A stretch of DNA of 64,000 nucleotides from Limnohabitans sp. T6-5 (GTDB lineage: Bacteria > Pseudomonadota > Gammaproteobacteria > Burkholderiales > Burkholderiaceae_C): positions 558,001-622,000 of the forward strand of contig NZ_NERV01000003.1 of NCBI RefSeq assembly GCF_003063315.1, in the 5' to 3' direction. Positions 8,253 through 16,636 of the stretch are shown here, piece after piece. Position numbers and translations under genes: made by a program. Positions within the stretch are counted from its first letter, which is position 1; every line of letters starts with the position of its first letter. The notes under the pieces were generated by a model. That model did not search any database and was not told the DNA's origin. It saw only the letters and a program-made list of their open reading frames with translations.

Positions 8253-9773
8253 TCAGTCTTCGGTGTGCAAGAGGGACAAGCCAATGGCCCCGCGGCGGCG
8301 CAGCCAGGGGCTGGGGCGATAACGAGGATCGCCATAGACCGTCTGCATGTTGAACAACACTTCGAGCGCGTTGGTCGGGCCATAGCGGTTGCCCATGGCC
8401 AATGGGCCCAAGGGATAAGCCAGGCCCAGGGTCACGGCGGTTTCCAGGTCCTGCGGGGTGCAAATTCGTTGCTGGCAAATGTCTGACGCGATGTTCACGA
8501 TGGTGGCCACCACGCGCTGGGTGATGAAACCACCGCTGTCACGGATCACCGACACCGCCTTGCCGTCGCGGGCAAACAGGGCGTGCGCCGCATCGCGCAT
8601 GTCGGTGCGGGTGGCGGGGTTGGTGGCCAGCACGCGGCGCTTGGTGGCGGCGTCGTCAATCAACATGTCGATGCCCACGGTGCGGGCCGGGTCCAATCGT
8701 TCGACCACGGCCACGGTGGTGATGTCAAAGCCCAATGGGGCCACGATGGTCAGCGCTTCGGGGGAGGGCGAGGCACCGGTTTCGATTTTGGCACCCAGGT
8801 CCTTGAGCAATTGCAGCAGCTCCATGCGGCGCGCCGCGCGAGGCGACACCCACACGGGCGGGATGTTCTCCACCACGGGCACGGGAGCCTCGGCGGGGAC
8901 TTGGGCTGTGCCATCCACGTATTTGTAGAAACCTTCGCCGACCTTTTTGCCCACCAAACCACCGGCCAGACGTTGGGCGGTGATCACATTGGGCCGGTAG
9001 CGCGGCTCCTCGTAATACTGGTGGTAAATGGCTTCAATGACGTGGTGCGACACGTCCAGCGCCGTCAGATCAAACAGCTCGAAGGGGCCGAGTTTGAAGC
9101 CGACCTGGTCGCGCAAGATGCGGTCAATCGTGGCGAAATCAGCAATGCCCTCACTCACGATGCGCAGGGCTTCGGTGCCGTAACCACGCCCTGCGTGGTT
9201 GACGATGAAGCCAGGCGTGTCTTGCGCCTGTACGGGGGTGTGCCCCATCTGGCGGGCATATTCGGACAGACGCTCGCAGACGGCAGCGTCAGTTTTCAGG
9301 CCCGCAATGACTTCCACCACTTTCATGAGCGGCACAGGGTTGAAGAAGTGGTAGCCCGCAAACTGGGCGGGGCGCTGCAAAGCGGCGGCAATGGCGGTCA
9401 CCGACAGCGAGGAGGTGTTGGTCACCAGCACCGCCGTGGGGGGCAGCACCTTTTCCAGGTCTGTAAACAGGCTCTTTTTGATCTCGATCTTCTCGACAAT
9501 GGCCTCGACCACCAATTCACAGTCGGCCAGGTCTTGCAGGCTTCTGGCCCCCAGCAGGCGGCTTTTGTAGCCAGCCACGATTTCGGCGGTCAGGCGGCCT
9601 TTTTCATGCAACTTGTCCCATTGCTGGAACACCGCGTCACGGGCTTTTTGAATGGCTTCGGCTTGCGTGTCATACAGCCAGACCTGGCTGCCCGCTTGTG
9701 CGGCGATTTGGGCGATGCCCCGGCCCATGGCGCCGGCGCCAATGATGGCGACTTTTGAAAATGCGAGGGTCAT
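8253..9773 (-). CDS. 3-hydroxyacyl-CoA dehydrogenase, PaaH/PaaC type
   Basis: A 506-aa NAD-dependent dehydrogenase of the long PaaH type. The start MTLAFSKVAIIGAGAMGRG at 9773 fits the family; a second ATG at 9800 would add nine residues and neither has a clear ribosome site. The Rossmann motif GAGAMG is at residues 11-16. Other marks are NTSSLSVTAIA, GYHFFNPVPLMKVVEV with the catalytic His, and DTPGFIVNHAGRGY. A second C-terminal 3HCDH domain has GGFITQRVVATIVN and LGLAYPLGPLAMGN. It is the first gene of the operon that also encodes hydratase, regulator, kinase and acyl-CoA dehydrogenase. Confidence 0.93.
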   Translation of the reverse strand: MTLAFSKVAIIGAGAMGRGIAQIAAQAGSQVWLYDTQAEAIQKARDAVFQQWDKLHEKGRLTAEIVAGYKSRLLGARSLQDLADCELVVEAIVEKIEIKKSLFTDLEKVLPPTAVLVTNTSSLSVTAIAAALQRPAQFAGYHFFNPVPLMKVVEVIAGLKTDAAVCERLSEYARQMGHTPVQAQDTPGFIVNHAGRGYGTEALRIVSEGIADFATIDRILRDQVGFKLGPFELFDLTALDVSHHVIEAIYHQYYEEPRYRPNVITAQRLAGGLVGKKVGEGFYKYVDGTAQVPAEAPVPVVENIPPVWVSPRAARRMELLQLLKDLGAKIETGASPSPEALTIVAPLGFDITTVAVVERLDPARTVGIDMLIDDAATKRRVLATNPATRTDMRDAAHALFARDGKAVSVIRDSGGFITQRVVATIVNIASDICQQRICTPQDLETAVTLGLAYPLGPLAMGNRYGPTNALEVLFNMQTVYGDPRYRPSPWLRRRGAIGLSLLHTED

Positions 9774-9823
9774 GTAGAAAAATGAAAAGTCATTGACCAT
9801 AAGACCAGTTGCTTCACACCCGG

Positions 9824-9843
9824 TGACACCTGTCAGGTGTTCA
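9824..9843. promoter_or_regulatory. Palindromic operator candidate upstream of the catabolic operon
   Basis: TGACACCTGTCAGGTGTTCA contains a 15-bp perfect palindrome, ACACCTG-T-CAGGTGT (9826-9840), 51-70 bases upstream of the 9773 start. The one-base centre makes a hairpin terminator unlikely and there is no T-run, so a protein-binding site is favoured. It does not match the usual Crp half-site TGTGA. Confidence 0.5.
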
Positions 9844-9891
9844 AGGCGGTAACTGGCGCGTAACGGGGCATTATCGCCCCAGATTCAGGGT

Positions 9892-11088
9892 TCAACCGGG
9901 GCGGGGCAAAGGGTGAAGCCGGGCATAACGCGTGGCCAGCGCGCTCAGGCCCATGGCCACCAACATGCCCATCAGGCTGAAATGCGGCAAGGCGATCAAG
10001 CCCTGGTGAACAATCACGGCCCCACCGATGGTGGCCCCCAGGGCCTGCCCTGCATAGATGGCCGAGGTGTTCAAAGCCACCGAGGCTGACGCCAACCAAG
10101 GCGCTTGGACAACCAGGCGTGCTTGCTGGGCCGAGTTGGAGGCAAAAACACCCAACCCCCAGGGCAGCAGCGCCAGACCCATGGCGATCCAGCTGGTGGT
10201 CCAGGGGGTCAGCAGCATGCCTGTGGCAATGCACATCAGGGCCATGAGCACGGCGCGGGGTGTGCCCACCCGCTCAATGTGACGCGACAGCAAGGCATTG
10301 CCCACAAAGCCCATGGCGCCATAGCCCAGCAGAAGGGCGCTGAACTGGGCCGGACTGGTGGAAAAGCGGGTCGTCACATACGGCGCCAGATAACTGAACA
10401 AAATGAATTGACCGGCTGCCGACATCACCGTGACGCTGAGCGTGACCAGCAAGGTGCGTGACGACAAAGTTTGCCGCCAAGCCGCTGCAGACAAGGCGGG
10501 GGGGACCACACGCTCAGGCATGCGGCGCCAAAGCCACAAGGCACCCACGAAAGAAAGTGCCGAAATCAGAGCCATGGACCAGCGCCAACCCCACACGCCG
10601 CCGATCCAGGCGCCCAGTGGGATGCCGATCACCGACGCCACCGACCACCCCAGAAACACAAACGTGATGGCCCGCCCGCGCTGGTGCTCGGGCACCAGCA
10701 GGGCAATGCAAGAAGCCGCCTGGGGTGTGAAGATGGCTGCTGCCAGCATGGCCAACATGCGACATGCCAGCAAACTGGAGAAACCGGGTGCCACGGCCGC
10801 CATGGCATGCCAAAAGCCATACCAAACCAAGCTCCAGCTCAGCAGTTTTTTGCGATCCCAGCCGGCCACCCAGGCCGCCAGGAAGGGAGCGCCGAGGCAA
10901 ACGATCAGGGCACTCACGGAGATCAGTTGCCCCGCTCGGGTCACTGAAACCTGCAATGAGGCGATGACGTCGTTCAGGATGCCGGTGGCGATCATCACGC
11001 CACTGCCAATGACCACATTGCCAAACAACATGGGCCACAAAACCCCCGGAAGACCTTGTCTGGCTGTGGATGCGGTGTGGAACCTCAC
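9892..11088 (-). CDS. MFS transporter, DHA1-type (AraJ/YdhP-like)
   Basis: A 398-aa inner-membrane major facilitator with about 12 hydrophobic segments. Features include WVAGWDRKKLLSWS between TM2 and TM3, and HQRGRAITFVFLGWSVASVIGIPLG, which resembles the motif-C region of DHA1 drug/sugar effluxers. The start is GTG at 11088, with CCAGG at close spacing. It lies only 4 bases after the stop of the D-2-hydroxyacid dehydrogenase gene, so the two are probably one operon. Substrate cannot be told from sequence. Confidence 0.85.
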   Translation of the reverse strand: MRFHTASTARQGLPGVLWPMLFGNVVIGSGVMIATGILNDVIASLQVSVTRAGQLISVSALIVCLGAPFLAAWVAGWDRKKLLSWSLVWYGFWHAMAAVAPGFSSLLACRMLAMLAAAIFTPQAASCIALLVPEHQRGRAITFVFLGWSVASVIGIPLGAWIGGVWGWRWSMALISALSFVGALWLWRRMPERVVPPALSAAAWRQTLSSRTLLVTLSVTVMSAAGQFILFSYLAPYVTTRFSTSPAQFSALLLGYGAMGFVGNALLSRHIERVGTPRAVLMALMCIATGMLLTPWTTSWIAMGLALLPWGLGVFASNSAQQARLVVQAPWLASASVALNTSAIYAGQALGATIGGAVIVHQGLIALPHFSLMGMLVAMGLSALATRYARLHPLPRPG

Positions 11089-11092
11089 CTGG

Positions 11093-12100
11093 TCAGCGCC
11101 GCACTTGCAAGGCGCCAGGATTGACGATGTTCGTCGGCGTGCCTTTGATGTAGTTCAGCACGTTGTCAAACGCGGCGCCCAAATACATTTCGTAGTTGTC
11201 TTTTTCGACGTAGCCTATGTGCGGTGTGCAAATGCAGTTTTCCAGCCGCAGCAGCGCCGTGCCTTGCAAAATCGGCTCGGATTCGAAGACATCGATGGCG
11301 GCCATGCCCGGTCGGCCCCGATTCAATGCCCCGATCAGGGCATTGGCTTCGACCAGCTCGGCACGGGAGGTGTTCACAAACAAAGCCGTGGGCTTCATGC
11401 GTCCCAGATCTTCGGATGTGACGATGCCTTCGGTGGCCTCATTCAGACGCAGGTGAACGCTGAGAACGTCTGCCTCTTCAAAAAATGATTCTCGGCTGGT
11501 GGAAGCTTCATAACCATCACGCACCGCCCGGACTCGGGATTCATCGCTCCCCCAGACCCTGACATTCATACCAAAGGCTTTGCCATAAGCTGCAACCAAT
11601 TGACCGATCTTGCCGTAGCCCCAGATGCCCAGGGTTCGGCCCTTGAGTACTGTGCCCAGGCAAAAATTGGGGGGCATGGAACTCGACTTGAGTCCGGACT
11701 GTTGCCAGGCGCCGTGCTTGAGGCTGCTGATGTATTGGGGCAAGCGTCTGGATGCGGCCATGATCAGTGCCCAGGTCAACTCGGCCGGGGCCACGGGCGA
11801 GCCCACGCCTTCGGCCACGGCGATGCCGCGTTCGGTGCATGCGGCCAGATCAATGTGGCTGCCTGCACGACCCGTTTGAGCGATCAACTTTAAACGAGGG
11901 AGCTTTTCAAGCAAGGCTCTGGTCAGGTGGGTGCGCTCACGGATGAGCACAATGATGTCTGCATCTTTGAGCCGGACAGACAACTGACCAATGCCTTTGA
12001 CAGTGTTGGTGTAAACCTTGGCGGGGAAGTTCTCGAGCTTGGTGGCGCAGTCGAGTTTGCGGACGGCATCCTGATAGTCGTCGAGGATCACAATATTCAT
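11093..12100 (-). CDS. D-2-hydroxyacid dehydrogenase family protein
   Basis: A 335-aa NAD(P)-dependent D-2-hydroxyacid dehydrogenase. The nucleotide motif GRTLGIWGYGKIGQLVA is at about residue 154. The catalytic triad is visible as Arg in NTSRAELVE, Glu in DVFESEP and His in TPHIGYV. Length is typical of the SerA/LdhA-like superfamily without an ACT domain, so it is not classical phosphoglycerate dehydrogenase. It begins MNIVILDDYQDAVRKL and is followed after 4 bases by an MFS transporter, suggesting uptake or export of a hydroxy or keto acid. The real substrate is unknown. Confidence 0.88.
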   Translation of the reverse strand: MNIVILDDYQDAVRKLDCATKLENFPAKVYTNTVKGIGQLSVRLKDADIIVLIRERTHLTRALLEKLPRLKLIAQTGRAGSHIDLAACTERGIAVAEGVGSPVAPAELTWALIMAASRRLPQYISSLKHGAWQQSGLKSSSMPPNFCLGTVLKGRTLGIWGYGKIGQLVAAYGKAFGMNVRVWGSDESRVRAVRDGYEASTSRESFFEEADVLSVHLRLNEATEGIVTSEDLGRMKPTALFVNTSRAELVEANALIGALNRGRPGMAAIDVFESEPILQGTALLRLENCICTPHIGYVEKDNYEMYLGAAFDNVLNYIKGTPTNIVNPGALQVRR

Positions 12101-12212
12101 CCCCTGATTGTGCCTTGACCAGACACAGATGAGGCGCCAGGCAAAGCATTTTGATGCGATGTGTTACGAGACCCACTGCCGATGCCTGGCAGCGGTAGGG
12201 GTGGCCAGCATG

Positions 12213-12563
12213 TCAGATGTGTGAGTGCAGGGCCTCAAGGGCTGCCAATCTGTCCAGTTCTGCGCACACATCGGCCATGCGGCCGGATATGACCATGCGC
12301 CCGGCGCCCGTGGTGCGCTGATCTGATTCGCTGATTCTCATCACTCGCAAGGGGCGTGCTGAGGGCATTGACGCCGGGGCATTGGGCATGTTCATGCGAG
12401 TCATGGTTTGCGAGGGTGACGGAGCGCATGTTGCGTGGCGCGTTGGCCAAACCGGGCGCAGTCGTTTGGCAGATGTCGGGCTTGTGATGGACGCTGGCGC
12501 AGCGCGTTGGAAAGCAGTCAGACCTTGAAACAGACCCGAAAAAGCAAGCAGAGCGATTCCCAT
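12213..12563 (-). CDS. Small hypothetical protein with conserved-looking C-terminus
   Basis: A 116-aa open frame. The start at 12563 (MGIALLAFSGLFQGLTAF) has GAAAGG 7 bases upstream; an ATG 57 bases further out has no such site. A hydrophobic N-terminus of about 20 residues is followed by a low-complexity Pro/Ser/Arg linker and a compact tail, RMVISGRMADVCAELDRLAA. That tail looks like the short uncharacterised tails of other Comamonadaceae proteins, from memory only. It lies upstream of lexA in the genome order and is transcribed the same way as the dehydrogenase gene. Function unknown. Confidence 0.5.
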   Translation of the reverse strand: MGIALLAFSGLFQGLTAFQRAAPASITSPTSAKRLRPVWPTRHATCAPSPSQTMTRMNMPNAPASMPSARPLRVMRISESDQRTTGAGRMVISGRMADVCAELDRLAALEALHSHI

Positions 12564-12681
12564 GTGAAACCTTTCAGAAAATGGAGGTTGGACACAGGCA
12601 GGATTGCAAAATGGGCTCATTGCACCAGGGCTGACAAATAGGTTTGTCGGCGCCCGCCACCTGGTGTAACAAGCAGCAGAT

Positions 12682-13353
12682 TTACATGAGCAAGGTGTTG
12701 CGGATCAGGCCCACGGCCAAGCCTTCAATGTCAAAAGGCTCTTCGGGGTTGACCACAATGGTTTGGTAATCGGGGTTTTCGGGCAGCAATTCGATGCCAG
12801 TGGCAGTTTTGCGCAGGCGCTTGACCGTGACCTCATCACCCAGGCGGGCCACCACAATTTGACCATTGCGCACGTCTTTGGTGGATTTGACGGCCAGCAG
12901 GTCGCCGTCCATGATGCCCGCGTCGCGCATGGACATGCCGCGCACACGCAGCAGGTAGTCGGGTTGCTCGGTGAACAAACTGCTTTCGACCTGGTACGTT
13001 CGGTCCACATGTTCTTGAGCCAGAATCGGCGAACCTGCGGCCACGCGACCCACCAATGGCAAACTCAGCTGACCCAGGCCGGGCAAGGTGAGGCTGAACA
13101 TGTCCGACGGCGGGCGCAGCTGGCTGCGAGTGCCGCCCTTGAGGCGGATGCCGCGTGAGGTGCCGCTGACCAGTTCGATGGCGCCTTTGCGGGCCAGGGC
13201 CTTGAGGTGCTCTTCTGCCGCATTGGCCGACTTGAAGCCCAGAACACTGGCGATTTCGGCACGTGTGGGGGGGGCGCCGGTGTTGGCGATGGTGTTCTGG
13301 ATCAGTTCCAGAATTTCCTGTTGCCGGGCGGTGAGTTTGGGGCTGTCGATCAT
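12682..13353 (-). CDS. lexA: SOS repressor LexA
   Basis: A 223-aa repressor-protease. The start [19 protein letters not shown] at 13353 has AAAAAGGAAAC upstream. Residues 1-70 form the winged helix ([21 protein letters not shown]). The autocleavage bond is Ala-Gly in [10 protein letters not shown]. The catalytic Ser is in [10 protein letters not shown] and the Lys in LLAVKSTKD. RecA-stimulated self-cleavage releases the SOS genes. Two tandem near-consensus LexA boxes stand 31-65 bases upstream of the start codon, so it is autoregulated. Confidence 0.97.
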   Translation of the reverse strand: MIDSPKLTARQQEILELIQNTIANTGAPPTRAEIASVLGFKSANAAEEHLKALARKGAIELVSGTSRGIRLKGGTRSQLRPPSDMFSLTLPGLGQLSLPLVGRVAAGSPILAQEHVDRTYQVESSLFTEQPDYLLRVRGMSMRDAGIMDGDLLAVKSTKDVRNGQIVVARLGDEVTVKRLRKTATGIELLPENPDYQTIVVNPEEPFDIEGLAVGLIRNTLLM

Positions 13354-13383
13354 GGCAGTTTCCTTTTTGAAGGACTGGGTGAG

Positions 13384-13399
13384 CTGTTTTTTCATCCAG
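13384..13399. promoter_or_regulatory. LexA box 1 (lexA promoter)
   Basis: CTGTTTTTTCATCCAG matches CTGT-N8-ACAG with one change in the right half. It differs by only one base from the perfect box at 25986-26001. Confidence 0.75.
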
Positions 13400-13402
13400 T
13401 GA

Positions 13403-13418
13403 CTGTATTTTTAACCAG
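13403..13418. promoter_or_regulatory. LexA box 2 (lexA promoter)
   Basis: CTGTATTTTTAACCAG, 19 bases centre-to-centre from box 1, with the same ACAG-to-CCAG change. The box also ends only 18 bases upstream of the divergent asparaginase start. Confidence 0.75.
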
Positions 13419-13435
13419 TTTTTAAGGCTGTGCAA

Positions 13436-14398
13436 GTGGTCCAGGTAAAAAAAATCGAAAAAATCGTGGTTTTGGGAACCGGCGGCACCATTGCCGGCAC
13501 GGCGGCCAGTGCCAGTGACCACACCGGCTACACCGCCGGGCAGCTGGGTGTGCAGCATCTGCTGGACGCTGTTCCTGGCCTGAATGACACCCTGCATGGG
13601 GCTGCCCTGGTGTGCGAACAAGTTGCGCAACTCGACAGCAAAGACATGGACCACGCCACCTGGCAGAAGTTGGCACAGCGCTGTACCCACTGGTTGGCGC
13701 AGCCCGATGTGGGCGGCATCGTCATCACCCATGGCACCGACACGCTGGAAGAAACCGCCTGGTTTTTGCAGCAGGTGCTCCACACCACCAAACCGGTGGT
13801 GCTGACGTGCGCCATGCGCCCAGCCACAGCTCTGGCGCCTGACGGCCCGCAAAACCTGCTGGACGCCATGGCCGTGGTCCTCGACCCGATGGCGCGGGGT
13901 GTGCGGGTGGTCTGTGCAGGCCGCATCCACCGTGCCCGCGATGTGCAAAAAGTCCACCCCTACCGGCTGGATGCCTTCAGCTCGGGTGAAGCCGGTCCGC
14001 GTGGCTGGATCGAGCAAGGCCGTGTGCGTTGGGCCGACCCGGGCAGCTGGCCGGTGGCGCATGTGCATGCCCGTCAGGTGCTGACACAGCCCACCGCCGA
14101 CTGGCCTTGGGTGGCGCTGCTGCACAACCACGCAGGGGCCGATGCCCGCCAGGTGCATGCCCTGGTGGCCGCTGGTGTGCAGGGCCTGGTGGTGGCGGGC
14201 ACGGGCAATGGCACTGTTCATCAAAGCTTGTTGACCGCCTTGTCCGAAGCGCAAACACAAGGCGTGGCCGTGCGCCTAGTCACGCGCTGCGCCGAAGGGC
14301 AGATCGTGGGGCAAGCCGCAGCGCTGCAAACGGCACCCCTGGGACTCAATGCCTACAAGGCGCGGGTGAGCTTGATGCTGGATTTGATAGTGGCCTGA
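13436..14398 (+). CDS. L-asparaginase family protein
   Basis: A 320-aa amidohydrolase of the asparaginase/glutaminase family. Both threonine motifs are visible: VVLGTGGTIAGTAA near the N-terminus and ITHGTDTLEETAWFL at about residue 97. The next conserved stretch is VVLTCAMRPATALAPDGPQN. GTG codons at 13430 and 13436 are in frame; the second has AAGG at a normal 8-base spacing, the first only 2, so 13436 is chosen. No signal peptide is visible, suggesting a cytoplasmic enzyme. It is divergent from lexA and shares the intergenic region with the LexA boxes. Confidence 0.88.
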   Translation: MVQVKKIEKIVVLGTGGTIAGTAASASDHTGYTAGQLGVQHLLDAVPGLNDTLHGAALVCEQVAQLDSKDMDHATWQKLAQRCTHWLAQPDVGGIVITHGTDTLEETAWFLQQVLHTTKPVVLTCAMRPATALAPDGPQNLLDAMAVVLDPMARGVRVVCAGRIHRARDVQKVHPYRLDAFSSGEAGPRGWIEQGRVRWADPGSWPVAHVHARQVLTQPTADWPWVALLHNHAGADARQVHALVAAGVQGLVVAGTGNGTVHQSLLTALSEAQTQGVAVRLVTRCAEGQIVGQAAALQTAPLGLNAYKARVSLMLDLIVA

Positions 14399-14443
14399 GG
14401 TTTTTCGGTCAATTCACGCGGAGTGCGCTCGCTTCGCAATGCC

Positions 14444-14451
14444 CGAAGTAG
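14444..14451. repeat. Left copy of 8-bp target duplication
   Basis: CGAAGTAG immediately before the insertion sequence; the identical octamer follows its right end at 16072-16079. Confidence 0.75.
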
Positions 14452-16071
14452 TCGTCCCTGATAAACCCCTGAAACCCGCATGAATGCTAGCTTTCAGGGT
14501 CATTCCCAATGTTCAAAACTCCCACATTGATATTCAATTGAGCCTGTTTTCTGGGAGTTTTTGAGGCCCATATGTCCATCACCGCCGATTTCTTTCGCAA
14601 CCGCCTCGATCAAATGATCGATCTGCGTCATCCATTGGCTGTTTTGGCCAACCGCATGCCTTGGCAAGAAATCGAAGCTTCTCTGGCCCACCTCTTTGCC
14701 CGCCAGGTTCGCGCAGGCAAGAAGATCGAAGACTCGGACTTGTTTGGAGCAACCGAAGTGATTGCCGGTGCTGGCGTCTCCAAAGCCGGACGCCCGCGTT
14801 TACCCACCCGCCTGATGGTCGCCCTGCTGTACCTCAAACACGCCTTCAACGAAAGCGATGAAGACCTCATCCAGCGCTGGGGCGAGACACCCACTTGGCA
14901 GTACTTTTCTGGCAACGAGTACTTTGAACACCGTTGGCCCTGCGATCCGACCCAACTGGTCAAGTTCCGCAAATTGCTTGGCGAAGAAGGCGTCGAGGAA
15001 CTCCTGGCCCGCACGATAGAAGTGGCCGTGACCTTGAAGCTGATTGCCAAGAAAGAGCTCAGTCAAATCATTGTCGACTCCACTGTTCAAGAGAAAGCCA
15101 TCGCCCACCCCACTGACAGCAAGTTGTTGGAGACCGCTCGCGTCAAACTGGTCGAAGCGGCCAAGGCCCAAGGGATCGAGCTCAAGCAAACCTACGCCAA
15201 AGAGGGTCAGCTGCTGGGCTACAAGGCTGGGCGCTACGCCCATGCCCGCCAGTTCAAACGCATGCGCAAGGCCATCAAACGCCAAGCCACCATCGTGGGC
15301 CGATTGCACCGCGAGATCGCACGCAAGATGACGACCTTGAGCCAGGCCGTTCAAGACGCTTTGGGCGTGAGCATCGACAAAGCCAAACGGCTGATCGCCC
15401 AGTCGCGCAGCAAAAAGGCGCAAGACAAACAACCCAAGCTATACAGTTGGCACGCCCCGGAAGTGGAGTGCATCTCCAAAGGCAAGAGCCGCAACCCGTA
15501 TGAATTCGGCGTGAAGGTGGGCATAGCCACCACGCTCAAAGGCACCTTGATCGTGGGCGCCAGAGCCTTCCCTGGCAATCCGTATGACGGCCACACTTTG
15601 AATGAACAAGTGGAACAAGCCAGCATCCTCATGCAAGCCCTGGACACCAAGCCGCACAAGGCCATCGTTGACCTGGGCTACCGGGGTGTGGACAAAGCCA
15701 ACCCAGACATTGACATCAAGCACCGGGGCAAATTCAAAAGTCTGACGGATGAAGACAAAAAAGATCTCAAGCGGCGACAAGCCATCGAGCCCATCATTGG
15801 ACACTTGAAAGCAGATCACCGAATGAACCGGTGCCACCTGAAAGGGTCACTGGGCGACAGTTTGCACGCGGTGCTGTGCGCAGCCGGTTACAACATTCGG
15901 TGGCTGCTGCGCATGATCGTTAAAAAGGGCATCAGCCTTTTTTTGCGCCTGCTTTTGTCAACCGGTTTGGGGGAGTTGGGGCACCGATTGCGGCAGTTTT
16001 TTATGGGTCCCTCGGTCAAGTCCGGATCAATGAACTTGACCCTGGTCTGAAAGTGAATTTTTCAGGGACGA
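14452..16071 (+). mobile_element. IS5-family-like insertion sequence, complete (1,620 bp)
   Basis: The element starts TCGTCCCTGATAAAC and its right end, read inward, starts TCGTCCCTGAAAAATTC: ten identical terminal bases and more partial matches. One intact transposase gene fills it. It is flanked by CGAAGTAG direct repeats, showing simple insertion without later rearrangement. It lies 53 bases after the asparaginase stop and borders an AT-rich region. Confidence 0.85.
14572..16050 (+). CDS. IS5-family-like DDE transposase
   Basis: A 492-aa transposase, apparently intact. The N-terminal domain (ASLAHLFARQVRAGK, RPRLPTRLMVALLYLKHAF) precedes the RNase H-like core. The likely acidic triad is Asp in IIVDSTVQEKA (about residue 166), Asp in AIVDLGYRGVD (about 366) and Glu in RRQAIEPIIGHLK (about 405). 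The Y-1-R-like pattern EPIIGHLKADHRMNR after the Glu fits IS5-type enzymes. A basic insertion (FKRMRKAIKRQATIVGRLHREI) splits the first two acidic residues. The 8-bp duplication is longer than the 4 bp usual for the IS5 subgroup, so the exact subgroup is uncertain. Confidence 0.92.
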   Translation: MSITADFFRNRLDQMIDLRHPLAVLANRMPWQEIEASLAHLFARQVRAGKKIEDSDLFGATEVIAGAGVSKAGRPRLPTRLMVALLYLKHAFNESDEDLIQRWGETPTWQYFSGNEYFEHRWPCDPTQLVKFRKLLGEEGVEELLARTIEVAVTLKLIAKKELSQIIVDSTVQEKAIAHPTDSKLLETARVKLVEAAKAQGIELKQTYAKEGQLLGYKAGRYAHARQFKRMRKAIKRQATIVGRLHREIARKMTTLSQAVQDALGVSIDKAKRLIAQSRSKKAQDKQPKLYSWHAPEVECISKGKSRNPYEFGVKVGIATTLKGTLIVGARAFPGNPYDGHTLNEQVEQASILMQALDTKPHKAIVDLGYRGVDKANPDIDIKHRGKFKSLTDEDKKDLKRRQAIEPIIGHLKADHRMNRCHLKGSLGDSLHAVLCAAGYNIRWLLRMIVKKGISLFLRLLLSTGLGELGHRLRQFFMGPSVKSGSMNLTLV

Positions 16072-16079
16072 CGAAGTAG
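16072..16079. repeat. Right copy of 8-bp target duplication
   Basis: CGAAGTAG directly after the inverted repeat of the insertion sequence. Confidence 0.75.
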
Positions 16080-16130
16080 CCTCATTGGCGGCTCTATTTG
16101 TCCCTCAAGTTGCATCAGTGCGCCGTTTTA

Positions 16131-16562
16131 TCAGTCACGATTAGAAAGGATCCTTACCGCTTTAGCCAATATCAAAATAGCAGCTGAATTGACTGCTCGA
16201 ATTTCGTTAACGAGTGATTGTTCATCTTGCGACAAGAACAAAGAGTTTGAATTTTTCCTATCTAGCCATTTTTCAGGAATATTAAGCGATTGCTCTATGC
16301 GCCGAGCATCAATAGTCTCTAGTTCACGCAAACCACGTTCATATTGACTATATAAAGATTGTCCTATAATTCCAAGAAGTGCGGCGAAATCATCTTGAGT
16401 TGCATTAAAGAATGCTCGGAGTAATCGAAGATTTTCTGGTCGATGCTCCGCACTGTAACTGATTCCATGAAACTCTGCATTTATAAGCTTTTCCTGCTCT
16501 CTTTCCTCTCGGTGAGCACGAAATTCGTTAACTCTCGATCTAAGTTCCTCTTTTGTTGACAT
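16131..16562 (-). CDS. XRE-like helix-turn-helix protein in an AT-rich island
   Basis: A 143-aa protein. A charged N-terminal helix (EELRSRVNEFRAHREEREQ) precedes a Cro/CI-type HTH at about residues 60-100: LRLLRAFFNATQDDFAALLG and SLYSQYERGLRELE. The tail ends AAILILAKAVRILSNRD. Base composition is clearly more AT-rich than the neighbours, and codons such as AGA, ATA and TTA are frequent, pointing to horizontal transfer. It is followed on the same strand side by a lipoprotein gene of similar composition. DNA target and role are unknown. Confidence 0.75.
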   Translation of the reverse strand: MSTKEELRSRVNEFRAHREEREQEKLINAEFHGISYSAEHRPENLRLLRAFFNATQDDFAALLGIIGQSLYSQYERGLRELETIDARRIEQSLNIPEKWLDRKNSNSLFLSQDEQSLVNEIRAVNSAAILILAKAVRILSNRD

Positions 16563-16636
16563 TGAATTCTCTGAGTCAAAGAAAATTGATGTTTAGATTT
16601 TGTGTTTTGCGAGTTTTTTGCTTTTAAATATGGTTT

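Noticed and set aside
8583..9758. 391-codon plus-strand frame opposite the 3-hydroxyacyl-CoA dehydrogenase
   Set aside because: His/Gly-rich shadow composition typical of antisense frames; the opposite frame is a sure gene.
9826..9840. Terminator of the MFS gene
   Set aside because: A stem with a one-base centre cannot form a stable hairpin and there is no T-run; an operator is more likely.
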